From contig CALWBJ010000179.1 in assembly GCA_944376035.1 (NCBI GenBank), positions 1-6,512 of the forward strand: DNA of 6,512 bases, written 5' to 3'. The notes beneath the pieces are model-generated. The model worked only from the letters and a program-made list of their open reading frames with translations. It did no database searches and was not told the DNA's origin. Each line of letters starts with the position of its first letter. Position 1 is the stretch's first letter. This stretch comes from an uncultured Clostridia bacterium (GTDB lineage Bacteria; Bacillota; Clostridia; Christensenellales; Borkfalkiaceae). Shown here in pieces: positions 4,720 to 6,512 of the stretch. Both the position numbers and the translations under genes were made by a program.

Positions 4720-5760
4720 ATGAGTAAAAAGGTAAGGATAGGAAATATTTACATAGGCGGCGGGGAAAGGATAGCCGTCCAGTCGATGTCAACAGAAAGG
4801 CTTAAAGACGTTGACGCCGCGGCGGCATGCGCCCAAAGGCTGAAAGCCTTAGGTTGCGATATTTTAAGATTTTCCGTTCTTGACGCAGAGGACGCGTCGG
4901 CAATAAAACAACTGAAAAAGAGAACGGATATGCCGATTGTCGCTGACATACATTTCGATTACCGTCTTGCCATAGCCGCGATAGATTCGGGCGCAGATAA
5001 AATACGTATAAACCCCGGGAATATCGGCGGAGAGAACAGGGTAAAAGAAGTTGCCGCCGCGCTTAAAGCAAGCAAAATTCCCGTGCGTGTCGGGTCTAAC
5101 ACGGGCAGTATAGAAAAAGAGTTTTTAAGTAAATACGGCAGGAACGAGATATCTTTGGGCGAGAGCGCTCTTAAAAGCATAGGGATTTTAGAAAAGTACG
5201 GCGTTGACGATATAGTCGTCTCGGTAAAAGCGTCGGACGTTCCCTTAATGGTAAAAGCATACGAGTACGTCGCAAAAAAAACCGAATATCCCATGCATCT
5301 CGGAGTAACCGAGGCGGGCACCGAATATAACGGTATAATAAAGAACAGTATGGGTATAGGAGCGCTACTTTTAAAAGGTATAGGAGATACTATAAGAGTC
5401 AGTTTGTCCGCTCCGCCCGAAAAAGAAGTAAAGGCGGGGGTAGCCATATTAAAGGGTCTTGGTTTATATAAAGAGGGAGTAAGTCTTATTGCCTGTCCTA
5501 CTTGCGGCAGGTGCGAATGGGATTGCATGAACTTTGCTTCCGAAGTGGAAAAGTACGTCGAGAACGTTAAAAAGCCTTTGAAAATTGCGGTTATGGGCTG
5601 TGCGGTCAACGGTCCCGGCGAAGCAAAAGACGCCGATATCGGCGTTGCGGGCGCAAAGGACGAATGTGTGATTTTCGTCAAGGGGAAAATAGTAAAAAGG
5701 GTTAAAAAGGACAAAATACGAGAGGAATTTTTCGAGGAAATAGATAAATGTATACGGTAA
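4720..5760 (+). CDS. ispG: 4-hydroxy-3-methylbut-2-enyl diphosphate synthase (IspG/GcpE)
   Basis: IspG converts 2-C-methyl-erythritol 2,4-cyclodiphosphate to HMBPP by a two-electron reduction, the next-to-last step of the MEP isoprenoid pathway, in the cytoplasm. The 346 residues match the short bacterial two-domain form. The TIM-barrel part carries I-A-V-Q-S-M (18-23), A-D-I-H-F-D-Y-R (75-82), R-I-N-P-G-N-I-G (96-103), V-S-V-K-A-S-D (167-173), H-L-G-V-T-E-A-G (193-200) and I-R-V-S-L (225-229). The Fe-S domain has A-C-P-T-C-G-R (258-264) and M-G-C-A-V-N-G-P-G-E-A (292-302). The cluster ligands are Cys259, Cys262, Cys294 and Glu301, with the same spacing as E. coli Cys270/273/305 and Glu312. 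Oddities are two extra cysteines (265, 269) just after the first pair, and S-T-E-R-L-K-D after Q-S-M where T-N-T-x-T-x-D is usual. The gene follows the terminator and promoter candidates and overlaps polC by 13 bp. Identity is secure. Confidence 0.97.
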   Translation: MSKKVRIGNIYIGGGERIAVQSMSTERLKDVDAAAACAQRLKALGCDILRFSVLDAEDASAIKQLKKRTDMPIVADIHFDYRLAIAAIDSGADKIRINPGNIGGENRVKEVAAALKASKIPVRVGSNTGSIEKEFLSKYGRNEISLGESALKSIGILEKYGVDDIVVSVKASDVPLMVKAYEYVAKKTEYPMHLGVTEAGTEYNGIIKNSMGIGALLLKGIGDTIRVSLSAPPEKEVKAGVAILKGLGLYKEGVSLIACPTCGRCEWDCMNFASEVEKYVENVKKPLKIAVMGCAVNGPGEAKDADIGVAGAKDECVIFVKGKIVKRVKKDKIREEFFEEIDKCIR

Positions 5761-6512
5761 AAACCAGTGCCGAATTTATAGAGGATATTAGGGCGCTGGA
5801 CGAAAAACTTAAAAACCTCAGGATATCGACTGTTGAAATTGATAAGTCGGCGAGGTCGATAAAATACTGTTTTATTACAGACTGCGTCGTTGAAAAGGAG
5901 TTGCAGGACAAAATTTTGTCGGAGGCGGAAAAAATTACCGCGCCTGTTTTCAGAACCGTTCAGATAAGCGTAAAAAAGATAGTCAGTAACGACCAACTTG
6001 TCGCGGGAGAGATTTACAAATATCTCAACGAAAACTATCCGTCCATTTCGATTTTTTTAAAGCACACGGATATTGTGGTAACCGTTTTCGGGGACGTGGT
6101 GAAATATGTTTTAAAACTCACCGCCGACGGGATTGATTACGTCAATAAAAACGGAACGATAAACAAGATAAACGATTATCTCGCGACCAAATTCTGTTCG
6201 GATTTTGCGGGGTCTACCGCCGAAAAAGAGCCGGAAGAGACGATAAGTCTTCTTTCGGAAGAGGTTTACGAGAGCGAACTGCAAAAGATAGAGCACCGCA
6301 CAATAAAAGTCAAAGACGTAGTAGTAATTGACGACAGGGATATAGGCGATACCGCGCTTTATCTTGAAGACGCCGTTTCGGGCGACGCGGTTGTGTGCGG
6401 TAAGGTAACGGAGATTGCCGAGCGGGAAACCAAGAACGGCAAGCCCTTTCTTATTTTACATATTGACGATACGACGGGTAAGGCGAGCGGCGTTTATTTT
6501 TCCAAGAAAAGC
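5748..6512 (+). CDS. polC: DNA polymerase III alpha subunit, Gram-positive type PolC (N-terminal 255 codons, partial)
   Basis: The frame opens at ATG 5748, inside the last codons of ispG, and stays open for 255 codons to the window edge. PolC is the replicative polymerase of low-GC Gram-positives, usually about 1,430-1,450 residues with an N-terminal domain, OB fold, PHP and 3'-5' exonuclease, then the polymerase core. Only the first domain and the start of the OB fold are here. Residues 1-155 are mixed alpha/beta (for example V-F-R-T-V-Q-I-S-V-K-K-I), 156-183 form an acidic linker, and about 205-255 read like the PolC OB fold: S-G-D-A-V-V-C-G-K-V, then R-E-T-K-N-G-K-P-F-L-I-L-H-I-D-D-T-T-G. 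The ispG-polC pairing, common in Clostridia, supports the call. No catalytic motif falls in the window. GAGGA at 5734-5738 lies 9 bases before the ATG, and the 13-bp overlap suggests translational coupling. It should share the ispG promoter. Confidence 0.85.
   Translation, partial: MYTVKTSAEFIEDIRALDEKLKNLRISTVEIDKSARSIKYCFITDCVVEKELQDKILSEAEKITAPVFRTVQISVKKIVSNDQLVAGEIYKYLNENYPSISIFLKHTDIVVTVFGDVVKYVLKLTADGIDYVNKNGTINKINDYLATKFCSDFAGSTAEKEPEETISLLSEEVYESELQKIEHRTIKVKDVVVIDDRDIGDTALYLEDAVSGDAVVCGKVTEIAERETKNGKPFLILHIDDTTGKASGVYFSKKS

Noticed and set aside
4959..5996. A 345-codon open frame on the minus strand across ispG and the start of polC
   Set aside because: It is antisense to two well-supported genes, has a Ser/Phe/Pro-rich composition typical of a shadow frame, and shows no domain.

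Overview
The window comes from a Bacillota (Firmicutes) chromosome, most likely an uncultured Clostridia-type gut or anaerobe lineage. Two facts support this. Its right end carries ispG followed directly by the start of polC, the Gram-positive-type DNA polymerase III alpha subunit. Almost every start also has a strong purine-rich Shine-Dalgarno (AAGGAG, GGAGGAG). All supported genes lie on the + strand.

Positions 1-4501 hold a compact phage-derived virion module. In order it has the tail end of an unidentified gene, a small scaffold-like protein, an HK97-fold major capsid protein with a beta-rich insertion, a head-tail adaptor-like protein, a beta-propeller nozzle/hub-like tail protein and a long coiled-coil protein. 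This order and these sizes match the scaffold-coat-gp4-gp10-gp26 run of P22-like phages and the gp9-gp10-gp11-gp12 run of T7-like phages, so a short-tailed (podovirus-like) particle is the best reading. The last three genes are packed tightly, with two 4-bp ATGA overlaps. A perfect 12-bp hairpin with a GAAA loop separates the capsid gene from the low-copy adaptor/tail genes and may set their relative expression. All five complete frames are intact.

Positions 4502-4719 (218 bp) are the boundary. They contain a strong intrinsic terminator that closes the phage operon, then an AT-rich stretch with two sigma-A-like promoter candidates that could drive ispG. No tRNA or obvious att repeat is visible there.

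Positions 4720-6512 are core chromosome. A complete ispG (MEP isoprenoid pathway, 4Fe-4S enzyme) overlaps by 13 bp the first 255 codons of polC, which runs off the window. In many Clostridia ispG sits in a dxr-rseP-ispG-polC string; here a phage capsid module occupies the place directly upstream of ispG. The module either inserted at, or was fixed beside, a conserved housekeeping locus. No integrase, lysis, tail-fibre or packaging gene is visible between the nozzle region and the terminator. The sequence alone cannot say whether this is the right end of a full prophage, a satellite, or a domesticated capsid cluster.
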